NCBI RefSeq assembly: GCF_000332175.1 | Contig: NZ_KB235914.1 | Span: 1,404,283 to 1,468,282 of the forward strand | DNA: 64,000 nucleotides | Origin: Pseudanabaena sp. PCC 6802 | GTDB taxonomy: Bacteria; Cyanobacteriota; Cyanobacteriia; Pseudanabaenales; Pseudanabaenaceae | Direction of reading: 5' to 3' | Shown: piece after piece, positions 54,228 through 63,967 of the stretch | How the letters are laid out: each line of letters opens with the position of its first letter | Numbering within the stretch: position 1 is the first letter of the stretch | The notes under the pieces: model-generated | The model's database searches: none | What the model was told of the DNA's origin: nothing | Seen by the model: only the letters and a program-made list of their open reading frames with translations | Made by a program: the position numbers and the translations under genes

Positions 54228-55073
54228 ATGGGTCAACTCTTTCGCCAAAGATTTACAACAATTGTGAATCGTGCTTGTGTTCGTATTAGCATTGGTGCGA
54301 TCGCGCTCGTACTATTCTTGAGCGCTACTTTAGTAAATCCTGCACCAGCAAAGGCTATAGATGCACCAGAACTTTTGCCCACCCACCCAACTAACGTGAT
54401 CGATCTGGGTCGGTTTCTGAGTGATTTTCAAGAGGCTGAGCTGGATAAAGAACTAACAAAATTCGAGCAAAAAACTGGTTGGAAGTTGCGCGTATTGACC
54501 CAAGTGGATCGTACTCCAGGTCGAGCCGTTAAGGATTTCTGGGGTTTAAACGAGCGTAGTGTCATGTTAGTAGCAGACTCTAGCCGGCGCAATCTACTCA
54601 ACTTTAACGTGGGCGACAGCGTCTACGATCTCTTACCTCGAGTCTTTTGGATCGAGTTACAGTCTCGTTACGGCAACCAATTCTACGTGCGCGATGAGGG
54701 ATACGATCGCTCGATCTTGTCATCGATCAATGCCATTGAAACCTGTCTGGCAAACGATGGCTGTAAGGTAGTACCAGGCTTGCCACAGGAACAGTGGATT
54801 TTGACCCTGCTAACCTCAATTTTAGGTGGTTTCATTTTTGGCTATGCGGGTCACCCTCGCAAGGACGGGGAGGTATTTGCTTGGCGGTGGGCACTGGTGA
54901 TGACACCACTGTGGGGCATGTTATTTATTGCCTTTGGCATTGGTCCCGTAATATCGCGTACGGGTGACTGGTTACCAATTGTCCGTAACGTAGCTGGCTT
55001 TGTCGGTGCCGCGATCGTGGCCTATCTGATTCCTTCGCCTAAGCGCGCTCCCACAGCACCTGACAATCAGTAG
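54228..55073 (+). CDS. TPM-domain thylakoid or envelope protein
   Basis: 281 residues. A signal or anchor segment (ISIGAIALVLFLSATLVNPA, then PAKA) precedes the TPM domain (HPTNVIDLGRFLSDFQEAEL, then GWKLRVLTQVDRTPGRAVKD, MLVADSSRRNLLNFNVGDSV). Two or three C-terminal helices follow (LTLLTSILGGFIFGYAG, ALVMTPLWGMLFIAFGIG, VAGFVGAAIVAYLIP). Relatives are TLP18.3 and Psb32, which act in photosystem II repair. Here the C-terminal helices suggest membrane binding. The role is inferred from the family. Confidence 0.85.
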   Translation: MGQLFRQRFTTIVNRACVRISIGAIALVLFLSATLVNPAPAKAIDAPELLPTHPTNVIDLGRFLSDFQEAELDKELTKFEQKTGWKLRVLTQVDRTPGRAVKDFWGLNERSVMLVADSSRRNLLNFNVGDSVYDLLPRVFWIELQSRYGNQFYVRDEGYDRSILSSINAIETCLANDGCKVVPGLPQEQWILTLLTSILGGFIFGYAGHPRKDGEVFAWRWALVMTPLWGMLFIAFGIGPVISRTGDWLPIVRNVAGFVGAAIVAYLIPSPKRAPTAPDNQ

Positions 55074-55077
55074 ATCT

Positions 55078-55257
55078 CTAGCGATCTTCTTTGTCCTGCG
55101 CAGGTGGATTGAATCTGCTGTCTGCAATCTCAATCATGCGATCCACTGAATGTTCGGCAATAAATTTGCGTGCTGTTGCTAAATATTCTAAGTGCGGGCA
55201 TTTATCGCCCAGAATGCAACCGTTAACGCATTCCTCTTTGCAATTTACAGTACTCAT
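55078..55257 (-). CDS. Small Cys-rich protein of unknown function
   Basis: The frame opens at 55422, but the ATG at 55257 (MSTVNCKEECVNGCILGDKC) starts the conserved-looking part; 59 residues. Four Cys within 15 residues (C-X3-C-X3-C-X5-C) suggest a bound metal or cluster; the remainder, PHLEYLATARKFIAEHSVDR, is helical and charged. It is convergent with the TPM gene (4-base gap). I do not recognise a named family. Confidence 0.6.
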   Translation of the reverse strand: MSTVNCKEECVNGCILGDKCPHLEYLATARKFIAEHSVDRMIEIADSRFNPPAQDKEDR

Positions 55258-55595
55258 TGACCCTTGTGTCGAAATAAATTTAAGAATCGCCATCCTGAAA
55301 TTAGTAGCAAGAACCGTAAAGCTAATTGCTATCAGCAGCGTCACCTTACTCTCCCCACAAAGCGATCGCAGGATGGGAACGTCTGTAATGTAGGCGATCC
55401 TGTATCCAAACCTCAATACCACCTAAGCAATAATTAACGCAGGACTTTCAACAAAAGGAGGCACCCTAACATCAAATGAAGAAGGGTTAGCGAGTCATAA
55501 TTATTAGCTAATATCCTCCCATGCTGCCCATCCTCAGAGGTTTCCCTCCTTCCGGGCAAACGAATCTCACCTATACCTCGTGGAGTACATCTTTC

Positions 55596-58500
55596 TCAAT
55601 CGCTATCCCACATCTGTCGAAAAGCGACTTCCAGACTCCGCACGAACCCCTTGAGATCGAATAGAGGCAAGCGATCGCGATTTTCCTGCAAACGATTGCG
55701 AATTTCTGCCAGTTCTTGAGGATGAGTAGCTAGATGAATTGCCTTTTGTAAATATGTTTCGGTGCGATCGCAGATCAGATCTTCCAAACCCGCCGCCGCG
55801 CAGATACTCGCTCCCATCCGCGAAGCATTTGTATTTCCCAACTTCGTCAATAGGGGAACCCCTGCCCACAATGCCGCCGTTGCCGTCGAACCCGCATTAT
55901 AGATAAACGTATCGAGATATAGATCTGCCAGGCGATATCGCGCCATATATTCCGCATGGGGTAATTTCTCTGTGAAAATCAGGCGGGCTGGGTCAATGCC
56001 ATGCCGGGTAGCGTGCGATCGCAGGTTATCCGTTATCCTGGGCGCGCTGCCAGTCAGCCATAACACCGCATGGGGCACTGCCGTTAAGATCTCCATCCAC
56101 GCGCCAAACACCTCTGGTTCGATTTTGTAATGGGAATTGAAGCAGCAAAAGACAAATGCCAATTCCGGTACGCCAAACTCGGAGCGAGTCATGGCGCGAT
56201 CGGAGATTTCTAGCGGCGAAGCGCCAAAGGCGTGGGGTAGATAGATAATCTCTTCTGTATAAGAAGCGGCGATTTCCGGCGAGATTAACCAGCGATCGGC
56301 GATCGCGTATTGCATGAAATCGGCTCCCATCGTATCGGGATAGCCCAGAAACTGCGCCTGAATAGGAGCGGGCTGCAATGCCAGAATCTCAGAGCCGTTA
56401 TTCACCGTATAGCCAGCTAGATCGATTAAAATCTGAATGCCATCGGCATGAATTCTCCGCGCCGCTGCTTCGGTCGAAAGGAGCGAAAGATCGACAAATA
56501 CATCGCAATGCTCGCGAATATGCTGGGTAATGCGATCGTTGAAATCCACAGTGGAATAGACATAAACTTCAAATTCCTCGCGATCGTGATATCGAAACAT
56601 ATCATGAACTAAGCGACCGACAGCGTGTTCGCGAAAGTCGGGCGAGATATAACCGACGCGCAGTTTTGGGGTTTGGTCGCGCAAATGTTGAAAATTTAAT
56701 CGCTCTCGCGTTTTAGCAGCCGCTTGCTGAATATTAAGCGCAAATTCCCGTGCGGCGGAGTGGTGTAACGACAGGGGAAGAGGAAACGAGCTGAGTACAA
56801 AGGGATTGATCGCACCAGGCGATGTTTTAGATGGAGATTGGATATAGTCGATAATTGCTTGCTGGCGACGATCGTAATCGCTCCAGTCGCATAATCTGCG
56901 ATAGATAATGCTCTCTAAAATATCATAAGTTTCGCCATCCTGAGGATGAATTTGTCGCAAGATGGTATAGGAATTGAGAGCTTCTTCTAGCTTTTCCTGA
57001 TACTCATAAATTAGAGCTAACTGAAAATGAGCCTGGTGGTAGTTGGGACGCAACTCAACTACTCTTTGAAAGTGGTCTACCGCCGCCCCCAAGCGTCCCT
57101 GCTGCTTATAGATCGTCGCCAGATTAAAATGGGCGGGAACGTAGTCGGGTTTAAGCTGTAAAGCCTTGATGAATCCTGCTTTTGCCCTTTCCAGTTCGTC
57201 ATCCAACTGCCAGGTGCTAGCGAGGTTAGAAATTGCCTCCCCAAAGTCGGGTTTAAATCGCAGCGCCTGCTCGTAGAAAGTTTTTGCTTCCGATACCTTT
57301 CCTCGCTGTTGCAACATCGTTCCCAAATTATTGCAAGCTCCCCAATGACCGGGCTGGAGTCGAATCGCTTCCCTCAAAGATAGTTCGGCCTCTTCTCCCA
57401 TATTGTAGTGTTTGGCATAGCGAGCGCGATCGAACAATGCCTGGGCAGGGTCTACAATCGATGCGGGGCGATCGGCGAAAGGAGGGGTTTGCGGCGCGTG
57501 AATTTGGGTTTGCCCTTGGTCGTCTTGATAAAGATATACCGTTTGCACTTGCGGATTCATCATCAACACCGCTGTAGACAAATTGCTGACACCATGTACC
57601 AATATCTGACACCGCGCCAGCAGCAATGCATCCATCAAAACCTGTTTCCCTAAATACGACCCTCGATACTCGCGATTCCAATGGATTTCTTGACGGGCTA
57701 CCGCAGGCGATCGCGCCGCTTCAGCTTGGTAAATCAGGCGATCGTCAAAAGCTTCTGAAAAAGCAGCGATCGCATCTTCCTCATCTGTCGCCAAAAAGAC
57801 TCGCACCTTGCCTGTTGAAGGCATAACTTTGCGAATAGCATCGATAATATTGGGAATCGGCACGGGCTGTAAATAGAAATCCTCAACCCGATGTAGTTGG
57901 TGTCGTTTATGCACGCCGATGCAAAAATATCCATCCATTAGTTCTGCGTAGATCCGCTCCGCTTCAGCCTGCAACTCCGACCTGACTCGAATGAATTCTG
58001 TAAAAATCTGCCCGTAGCGATTTCTTACCGATTGAAAATCAGTTCCCAAATACATCAAATGAGCGCCTGCCCCTGTCATCGTGAAATCTATATACAGATC
58101 CTGTACGACTGCATCTGCCACTGGCACTGCATTAGAAATCGGTTCAAAGAAAATTTCCCAAATATTTTCTCCGATCGCATCGCCATAGCGAAACGCTGAT
58201 TCCGTTCCCGTATACATCCAATCCACCCAGACATTACATTCTCGATCGATCCTGGATAACCAGTTGAGCACTTTATTAAAGTTCGAGAAGAATCCGCCGT
58301 CCTGGTGGGATTTAATTACCAGATTTTTGTATTCCAGGCGGATCGATTCTTCTTCTTTTAGAGGTTTTGAGTCCGTTACCCGCGCAGTCGCTTCCTGCAA
58401 AGACTCCGAGGCGATCGCCCGTGCCATCTCTTCCTTTGGAGGTTCCGAGATAGCCCGTCCAGTCTCCTCTTGCAAAGGCTCCAGAGTGATTAACTGGACG

Positions 58501-59504
58501 ATCTCTTCCGTTTGGAATCCCAGTGCCATCGGGCGCTTCACCTGTGGCAACACCTGCACGTCATAGAGTTCGGTGATGATGCCCTCAAATCGGAACCAGT
58601 GAGCGATCGCACCCGTCCGCAGGTCGATCGCCATCAAGCCGCATTGCGGGTCGGTATCCTTTGCCATCAGTCGATCGTCTAACGGCAAGCCTGAAAACGT
58701 GCGATCGCCTCCCCTCGGTTTTGAGAGTCCAACAATGGCATAGTCTTGATGAAAGGCCAAGCCCCGCAAAAAACCAGGACAAAAGGCAATGGCTTCAAAC
58801 TTACCCGCCTGTAAGTCCACATAGCCAAATTCCCCCGTGCCGGAGTTGAGCAACCACAGGCGATCGCGATACCAGCGCGGTGAGTGCGGCATGGACAATC
58901 CTGTAAATATAATCTCACCGGAAGGAACATCGATGACGCAACCTCCATTCCGGCGGCGATCGCGCCAGCCATCAATCGCATCGGAACGGCTGCAAGAGGT
59001 GGTATACTTTGGCTTCCCCTCCACCATTGCCAATCCATTCAAATGGCAGCGATCTTCGTTGATAATTTTAGAGATAAAGTTGGGTTTCCAGATCGGCTTG
59101 CAGCTATGGCGATCGCTGAGCGTTGCCAGGCAGTTTAGCATCGTGCTGGCGAAAATCAATTTACCAGTATCATCCACTACCAGATCGTGAACGTCCAGAT
59201 CGCCCGTAGTATAGCCAATGCGCGGTATATAAAGCTTATCGTAGCCGTTATATGCCTGTCCCGCTTCCAACACATTATCGATCTGCCAGATCTGATACTT
59301 GGTGCTGAGATACATGCGTTCTGTTGTAGCATATAGGCCCATTGCGCGATCGAAAATGCGCTCAAAACCTGAAACGCTACCATTTTCTGGATTCACCCCC
59401 AATAGCATCAGGCGACTGGTCTGATAGGTCGTGCAAGCGAGGCTTATCTGCTCCCTTGCCAGCCAATCCGTGAAGTAGCGATCGCAAAACATTTCCATTG
59501 GCAA
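55596..59504 (-). CDS. Multi-module glycosyltransferase: TIGR03032-like, fucosyltransferase-like, TPR, GT41 (OGT/SPINDLY type)
   Basis: 1302 residues in four modules. About 1-350: a beta-propeller-like TIGR03032 region (HLNGLAMVEGKPKYTTSCSR, GEIIFTGLSMPHSPRWYRDR). About 355-392: a linker of degenerate repeats (LQEETGRAI, PKEEMARAI, LQEATARVT, LKEEESIRL). About 395-665: a NodZ/GT-B-like region (CIGVHKRHQLHRVEDFYLQP, CQILVHGVSNLSTAVLMMNP). About 683-870: five TPRs. About 945-1300: a GT41 catalytic part (RVGYISPDFREHAVGRLVHD, DLAGYTVNNGSEI, LYLDTFIYNAGSTATAALWA, NASRMGASICAAAGL). It is likely a cytosolic protein or surface-glycan glycosyltransferase; the donor and target are unknown. Confidence 0.8.
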   Translation of the reverse strand: MPMEMFCDRYFTDWLAREQISLACTTYQTSRLMLLGVNPENGSVSGFERIFDRAMGLYATTERMYLSTKYQIWQIDNVLEAGQAYNGYDKLYIPRIGYTTGDLDVHDLVVDDTGKLIFASTMLNCLATLSDRHSCKPIWKPNFISKIINEDRCHLNGLAMVEGKPKYTTSCSRSDAIDGWRDRRRNGGCVIDVPSGEIIFTGLSMPHSPRWYRDRLWLLNSGTGEFGYVDLQAGKFEAIAFCPGFLRGLAFHQDYAIVGLSKPRGGDRTFSGLPLDDRLMAKDTDPQCGLMAIDLRTGAIAHWFRFEGIITELYDVQVLPQVKRPMALGFQTEEIVQLITLEPLQEETGRAISEPPKEEMARAIASESLQEATARVTDSKPLKEEESIRLEYKNLVIKSHQDGGFFSNFNKVLNWLSRIDRECNVWVDWMYTGTESAFRYGDAIGENIWEIFFEPISNAVPVADAVVQDLYIDFTMTGAGAHLMYLGTDFQSVRNRYGQIFTEFIRVRSELQAEAERIYAELMDGYFCIGVHKRHQLHRVEDFYLQPVPIPNIIDAIRKVMPSTGKVRVFLATDEEDAIAAFSEAFDDRLIYQAEAARSPAVARQEIHWNREYRGSYLGKQVLMDALLLARCQILVHGVSNLSTAVLMMNPQVQTVYLYQDDQGQTQIHAPQTPPFADRPASIVDPAQALFDRARYAKHYNMGEEAELSLREAIRLQPGHWGACNNLGTMLQQRGKVSEAKTFYEQALRFKPDFGEAISNLASTWQLDDELERAKAGFIKALQLKPDYVPAHFNLATIYKQQGRLGAAVDHFQRVVELRPNYHQAHFQLALIYEYQEKLEEALNSYTILRQIHPQDGETYDILESIIYRRLCDWSDYDRRQQAIIDYIQSPSKTSPGAINPFVLSSFPLPLSLHHSAAREFALNIQQAAAKTRERLNFQHLRDQTPKLRVGYISPDFREHAVGRLVHDMFRYHDREEFEVYVYSTVDFNDRITQHIREHCDVFVDLSLLSTEAAARRIHADGIQILIDLAGYTVNNGSEILALQPAPIQAQFLGYPDTMGADFMQYAIADRWLISPEIAASYTEEIIYLPHAFGASPLEISDRAMTRSEFGVPELAFVFCCFNSHYKIEPEVFGAWMEILTAVPHAVLWLTGSAPRITDNLRSHATRHGIDPARLIFTEKLPHAEYMARYRLADLYLDTFIYNAGSTATAALWAGVPLLTKLGNTNASRMGASICAAAGLEDLICDRTETYLQKAIHLATHPQELAEIRNRLQENRDRLPLFDLKGFVRSLEVAFRQMWDSD

Positions 59505-59606
59505 ATATCCTGGCGGTTAGCGGTCAGCTTTCAGCAGTCAGCTTTTTCGGTCTAACGCTGATTAAGTATTGCATTTAGATATAGCACAGATGTACTCAAG
59601 TGCATG

Positions 59607-59710
59607 TATGGCTGTAGCCACTAGGCTTAGGACGGGGTGCAGGGGTAGAACCCCTGCGTGGGGGCACACCCCCCACACCCCCTGTCCTAACAGATCTGTC
59701 TACGGCTATA
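59607..59710. repeat. MITE-like palindromic repeat, family A
   Basis: The left end is TATGGCTGTAGCCACTAGGC and the right end CTAACAGATCTGTCTACGGC, then TATA. The core hairpins are GCAGGGGTAGAACCCCTGC and TGGGGGCACACCCCCCA. It is followed two bases later by a nested family B pair. Confidence 0.88.
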
Positions 59711-59712
59711 AA

Positions 59713-59880
59713 TATAGCGTTTTTCAACTGAGAACAGGTTTTATAGCGTTTTTCAATTAAGAACAGGTTTTATTGACGGGGTGAAGGGGTAGAACCCCTT
59801 CTTGGGGGCAACGCCCCCAAACCCCCTTCTCGTTTTCATCTGAAAACCGCTATATTGATGGGGTGAAGGAGTGAAACACG
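59713..59880. mobile_element. Family B MITE (outer copy) split by another MITE
   Basis: 59713-59741 is the outer end (TATAGCGTTTTTCAACTGAG, then AACAGGTTT). Its continuation resumes at 59855 (TTGATGGGGTGAAGGAGTGA) after the inner element. Joined at one TA they give the family consensus AACAGGTTTTATTGACGGGG with one change. The far part of the outer copy is lost after about 59880. Confidence 0.8.
59742..59854. mobile_element. Family B MITE (inner copy), 113 bp, with TA duplication
   Basis: A complete element: the left end is TATAGCGTTTTTCAATTAAG and the right end CATCTGAAAACCGCTATA. Counted with TA at both sides it is 113 bases, equal to the copy at 19894 in reverse orientation. It lies inside the outer family B copy. 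Confidence 0.85.
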
Positions 59881-59890
59881 GTACAAACAA

Positions 59891-59908
59891 AGTCTGCCTG
59901 CGCAGACT
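59891..59908 (-). terminator. Terminator hairpin after the Calx-beta gene (conserved module)
   Basis: On the minus strand AGTCTGCGCAGGCAGACT forms a perfect stem-loop followed by TTGTTTGTAC. It lies 60 bases past the stop, with CCGATCCCAAATCCCGATC between, matching the modules at 16661 and 19870. Confidence 0.68.
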
Positions 59909-59967
59909 CTGAGGAAAGGGGCTATACAGATCGGGATTTGGGATCGGATTAGGAGCAGGATTTAAGC

Positions 59968-62900
59968 TTAGACCTGTGCAAAAGAGGCAGGAGTTGGGAC
60001 ATTCCCCTGCACCACGGCAACTAGATCGGTGCCGAGATAGAGCGCCGTGCCGGAAGCGATGCCACCAGGCATCACTCCGCCAATCGTCAGCGTATCGCCA
60101 CTATGAGTTTGAATTACATCGCCCGCGCCGAAGTCGGTGATGAGAACATAGTCGGATATCCCATTGCCAAAGTAATAGGTTCTGGTACTATCGCCTAAGA
60201 TAAAGCGATCGCTCCCTGCGCCACCAGTCAATCTGTCTATCTCATTCAGCCCAAAGCCACTGGTAGGATCGGCTCCAGTTAGAGTGTCATTGCCGTTACC
60301 TCCCAGTAACGTATCGTTGCCGAGTCCGCCAATGAGAATGTCGTTACCATCGCCTCCATTAATGGAATCGTTGCCAGCCAGACCGGATAAGGTGTCCAGA
60401 CCGCCCAAGCCGGAAATCGTGTCGTTGCCTGCGGTGCCTGTCAGAGAATCGTTGCCAGTGCCGCCGACAATGATATCGTCGTTAACAATCGCACCCGCTG
60501 CCATTGCAGTGCCAATTACCGCTCCATTTGTAGGGTCGGAGAGGGTAATTGTGAAGTTCTCATCTGGTTCCACCACGGCATCGCCCAAGACATTAATGGT
60601 GATGTCCTTGCTGGTTTGCGATGCTGTAAAGCTGAGCGTACCTGAGGGCAAAATACCACCACCAAAATCCGTTGCATTAACGGGATTGCCTCCACTGCCC
60701 GTCACTGCCCAGTTCACGTTGTTCGCACCAGTCGTATCGCCCGTGCGCGTCACTGTAAATGTAAAGGCTTTATTGCCGCTATTCCCTTCAGTTTGATTGG
60801 CATTCTTGGGAGCGATCGCAAGGGTGGGAACAGTATCGTCGTTGAGAATTGTGCCTGTAGCTGTTGGTACGGCGATCGGCGATCCGTCTGAAGTGCTGAC
60901 GAGCGCCACGGTGAAGTCCTCATCCAGCTCGTTAACAATATCTCCTCGCACCTGGATATTCAGGATCTGGCTGGTTTGTCCTGCGAAGAAGGAAAGATAA
61001 CTAGAGGGGAAGAAACCGCCAAAGTCATCGACATTGGCAGGATTGGTGCCGCTGCCGCTGACGGCATAGTTTACCAGTGCAAAATTGTTGATATTGACAT
61101 TGCGACTGACATTAAATGTGAAATTTTTATAGCCAGAATTACCTTCTGTTTGGCTGGCGTTGACGGCAGTTATGGCGAAGCCTGAGCGGATAACGTCGTC
61201 GTTTTGAATCGTACCAGTCGCAGTAGCGGTAGTAATGTTTGCGCCAGATGGGTTGGAGAGCGTGACAGTGAAGTTCTCATCTGGTTCTACTGTGGTGTCA
61301 CCGCTGACGTTTACGGTAATCGTTTTGCTGGTCTCGTTGGCAGTGAAGTTGACCGTGCCACTGGGAAACGTGCCGCCAAAGTCGGTGGCATTGGCGGGAT
61401 TGGCTCCCGAACCCGCAACCGTCCAGGCGGCAGAGGAAGTTCCACTGGTATTGCCTGTGCGCGTCACGGTAAACGTGAAGGCTTTGATCCCGCTATTGCC
61501 TTCGGTTTGGCTGGCATTGGCATCGGCGCTAATTGCCAGCCCAGCGTCATCGTTTTGAATCGTACCAGTCGCAGTAGCGGTAGTAATGTTTGCTCCAGAT
61601 GGGTTGGAGAGCGTGACAGTGAAGTTCTCATCTGGTTCTACTGTGGTGTCACCGCTGACGTTTACGGTAATCGTTTTGCTGGTCTCGTTGGCAGCGAAGT
61701 TGACCGTGCCCGTGGGAAACGTGCCGCCGAAGTCGGTGGCATTGGCGGGATTAGCTCCCGAACCCGCGACCGTCCAGGCGGCGGAGGCAGTACCGCTGGC
61801 ATCTCCGGTGCGGTTCACTGTGAAGGTGAAGGCTTTGGTGCTGCTGTTACCTTCCGTTTGGGTAGCGCTGGCATCGGCGCTAATTGCCAGCCCAGCGTCG
61901 TCGTTTTGAATCGTACCAGTCGCAGTAGCGGTAGTAATGTTTGCTCCAGATGGGTTGGAGAGCGTGACAGTGAAGTTCTCATTGGGTTCTACTGTGGTGT
62001 CACCGCTGACGTTTACAGTAATCGTTTTGCTGGTCTCGTTGGCAGCGAAGTTGACCGTGCCCGTGGGAAACGTGCCGCCGAAGTCGGTGGCATTGGCGGG
62101 ATTAGCTCCCGAACCCGCGACCGTCCAGGCGGCGGAGGCAGTACCGCTGGCATCTCCGGTGCGGTTCACTGTGAAGGTGAAGGCTTTGGTGCCGCTGTTA
62201 CCTTCCGTTTGGGTAGCGCTGGCATCGGCGCTAATTGCCAGCCCAGCGTCGTCGTTTTGAATCGTACCAGTCGCAGTAGCGGTAGTAATGTTTGCTCCAG
62301 ATTGGTTGGAGAGCGTGACAGTGAAGTTCTCATCTGGTTCTACTGTGGTGTCACCGCTGACGTTTACGGTAATCGTTTTGCTGGTCTCGTTGGCAGCGAA
62401 GTTGACCGTGCCTGTGGGAAACGTGCCGCCGAAGTCGGTGGCATTGGCGGGATTGGCTCCCGAACCCGTCACCGCCCAATTAGCAGAGGAAGTGCCGCTG
62501 TTATCGCCCGATCGCGTCACTGTGAAGGTGAAAGCTTTTGTACCGCTATTGCCTTCGGTTGCATTGGCGCTAGCATCGGCGGCGATCGCTAAAGTAGAAG
62601 AACTATTGAGCAAGACGGAGACGTTGCTGCTGCTTTGGTTCGCGGCGGCTAAGTCGGGCTTGCCATCGCCGTTGAAGTCGCCTACGGCCACGGATCTGGG
62701 ATTACTCCCCACTGCAAAAGTGGTTTGGCTGCTGAAACTGCCACTGCCATTGCCCAGCAAGATGGAGACGTTGTTGCTGTTATAGTTCGCGGTGGCTAAG
62801 TCGGGCTTGCCATCGCCGTTGAAGTCCCCCACATCCACAAAGATGGGATTAGTTCCCACCGCAAAAGTGGTTTGGCTGCCGAAACTGCCACTGCCATTGC

Positions 62901-63627
62901 CCAGCAAGACGGAGACGTTGCTGCTGCCTTGGTTCGCGGTGGCTAAGTCGGGCTTGCCATCGCCGTTGAAGTCCCCCACAGCCACGGATCTGGGATAATT
63001 CCCCACTGCAAATGTGGTTTGGCTGCCGAAGCTGCCACTGCCATTGCCCAGCAAGACGGAGACGTTGCCGCCACCGTTCGTGACGGCTAAGTCGGGCTTG
63101 CCATCGCCGTTGAAGTCCCCCACAGCCACGGATGTGGGAATAATCCCCACCGCAAAAGTGGTTTGGTTGCCGAAGCTGCCACTGCCATTACCCAGTAAAA
63201 CTGAGACGTTGTTGCTGCTGCGGTTCGCGGTGGCTAAGTCGGGCTTGCCATCGCCGTTGAAGTCCCCCACGGCCACGGAGAAGGGAGCTATCCCCACTGC
63301 AAAATCGGCTCGACTGACAATGCCACCACTGCCGTCGCCAAGCAAGACAGAGACGTTGTCGCTGAGACCGTTCGCGGTGGCTAAGTCGGGCTTGCCATCG
63401 CCGTTGAAGTCCCCCACGGCCACGGATGTGGGATAATTCCCCACCGCAAAAGTGGTTTGGCTGCCGAAGCTGCCACTGCCATTGCCCAGCAAGACGGAGA
63501 CGTTGTTGCTCACCGCGCTCGCGACGGTCAGGTCGGGCTTGCCATCGCCGTTGAAGTCCCCCACGGCCACGGCTCTGGGATTATTCCCCACTGCAAATGT
63601 GGTTTGAGCGTTGAAGTTAAGTGCCAT
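59968..63627 (-). CDS. FG-GAP/Calx-beta/RTX giant secreted protein
   Basis: 1219 residues, start after GGAG (7-base spacing). About 1-350: seven FG-GAP/VCBS units, each with [18 protein letters not shown] and [20 protein letters not shown]. About 352-1050: six Calx-beta domains of about 117 residues ([19 protein letters not shown] ... [18 protein letters not shown] ... GTIQNDD), the first four nearly identical in DNA (351-base period). About 1060-1120: RTX nonapeptides ([20 protein letters not shown]) and then a C-terminal RTX end domain ([20 protein letters not shown]). Calcium-stabilised adhesin- or matrix-like protein, probably type I secreted. No signal peptide. Confidence 0.88.
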   Translation of the reverse strand: MALNFNAQTTFAVGNNPRAVAVGDFNGDGKPDLTVASAVSNNVSVLLGNGSGSFGSQTTFAVGNYPTSVAVGDFNGDGKPDLATANGLSDNVSVLLGDGSGGIVSRADFAVGIAPFSVAVGDFNGDGKPDLATANRSSNNVSVLLGNGSGSFGNQTTFAVGIIPTSVAVGDFNGDGKPDLAVTNGGGNVSVLLGNGSGSFGSQTTFAVGNYPRSVAVGDFNGDGKPDLATANQGSSNVSVLLGNGSGSFGSQTTFAVGTNPIFVDVGDFNGDGKPDLATANYNSNNVSILLGNGSGSFSSQTTFAVGSNPRSVAVGDFNGDGKPDLAAANQSSSNVSVLLNSSSTLAIAADASANATEGNSGTKAFTFTVTRSGDNSGTSSANWAVTGSGANPANATDFGGTFPTGTVNFAANETSKTITVNVSGDTTVEPDENFTVTLSNQSGANITTATATGTIQNDDAGLAISADASATQTEGNSGTKAFTFTVNRTGDASGTASAAWTVAGSGANPANATDFGGTFPTGTVNFAANETSKTITVNVSGDTTVEPNENFTVTLSNPSGANITTATATGTIQNDDAGLAISADASATQTEGNSSTKAFTFTVNRTGDASGTASAAWTVAGSGANPANATDFGGTFPTGTVNFAANETSKTITVNVSGDTTVEPDENFTVTLSNPSGANITTATATGTIQNDDAGLAISADANASQTEGNSGIKAFTFTVTRTGNTSGTSSAAWTVAGSGANPANATDFGGTFPSGTVNFTANETSKTITVNVSGDTTVEPDENFTVTLSNPSGANITTATATGTIQNDDVIRSGFAITAVNASQTEGNSGYKNFTFNVSRNVNINNFALVNYAVSGSGTNPANVDDFGGFFPSSYLSFFAGQTSQILNIQVRGDIVNELDEDFTVALVSTSDGSPIAVPTATGTILNDDTVPTLAIAPKNANQTEGNSGNKAFTFTVTRTGDTTGANNVNWAVTGSGGNPVNATDFGGGILPSGTLSFTASQTSKDITINVLGDAVVEPDENFTITLSDPTNGAVIGTAMAAGAIVNDDIIVGGTGNDSLTGTAGNDTISGLGGLDTLSGLAGNDSINGGDGNDILIGGLGNDTLLGGNGNDTLTGADPTSGFGLNEIDRLTGGAGSDRFILGDSTRTYYFGNGISDYVLITDFGAGDVIQTHSGDTLTIGGVMPGGIASGTALYLGTDLVAVVQGNVPTPASFAQV

Positions 63628-63785
63628 AGGGGTGCTCCAATCTAAGGGTTAGGCAGGTTTGCGCTGCGGTATTCATGACGACTGGCTAGCGATCGCCAGT
63701 CTTAAGTTATCGGAAGTTCTGGAGATATTATTATCAAGGAATCGTGAAATTCTGGTGAACTTTGGTGAAATTTATAGTGAAGATT

Positions 63786-63888
63786 TATAGCCGTAGACAG
63801 ATCTGTTAGGACAGGGGGTGTGGGGCTGCGCCCCCACGCAGGGGTGGAACCCCTGCACCCCGTCCTAAGCCTATTGGCTATAGCTATA
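63786..63888. repeat. MITE-like palindromic repeat, family A
   Basis: The left end is TATAGCCGTAGACAGATCTG and the right end CTAAGCCTATTGGCTATAGC, then TATA. The core has GTGGGGCTGCGCCCCCAC and GCAGGGGTGGAACCCCTGC. It lies upstream of the Calx-beta gene's start. The 158 bases between them show no gene. Confidence 0.88.
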
Positions 63889-63967
63889 AAAGCTATATGA
63901 GTATTTATTCAGTGCTAAGATAATCCCCATAGTGATATACACCGACAACTCTTGTGAGGGGAGAGAA

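Noticed and set aside
61204..62592. 462-residue plus-strand open frame and four 107-residue frames at 351-base spacing
   Set aside because: They are antisense to the Calx-beta repeats and are open only because the repeat period is a multiple of three; the minus-strand protein has clear domains.
62600..63620. Regularly spaced repeats that might suggest a CRISPR array
   Set aside because: They encode FG-GAP units of about 50 residues; the spacing and sequence variation follow codons, and no cas gene is near. No CRISPR array was found in the window.
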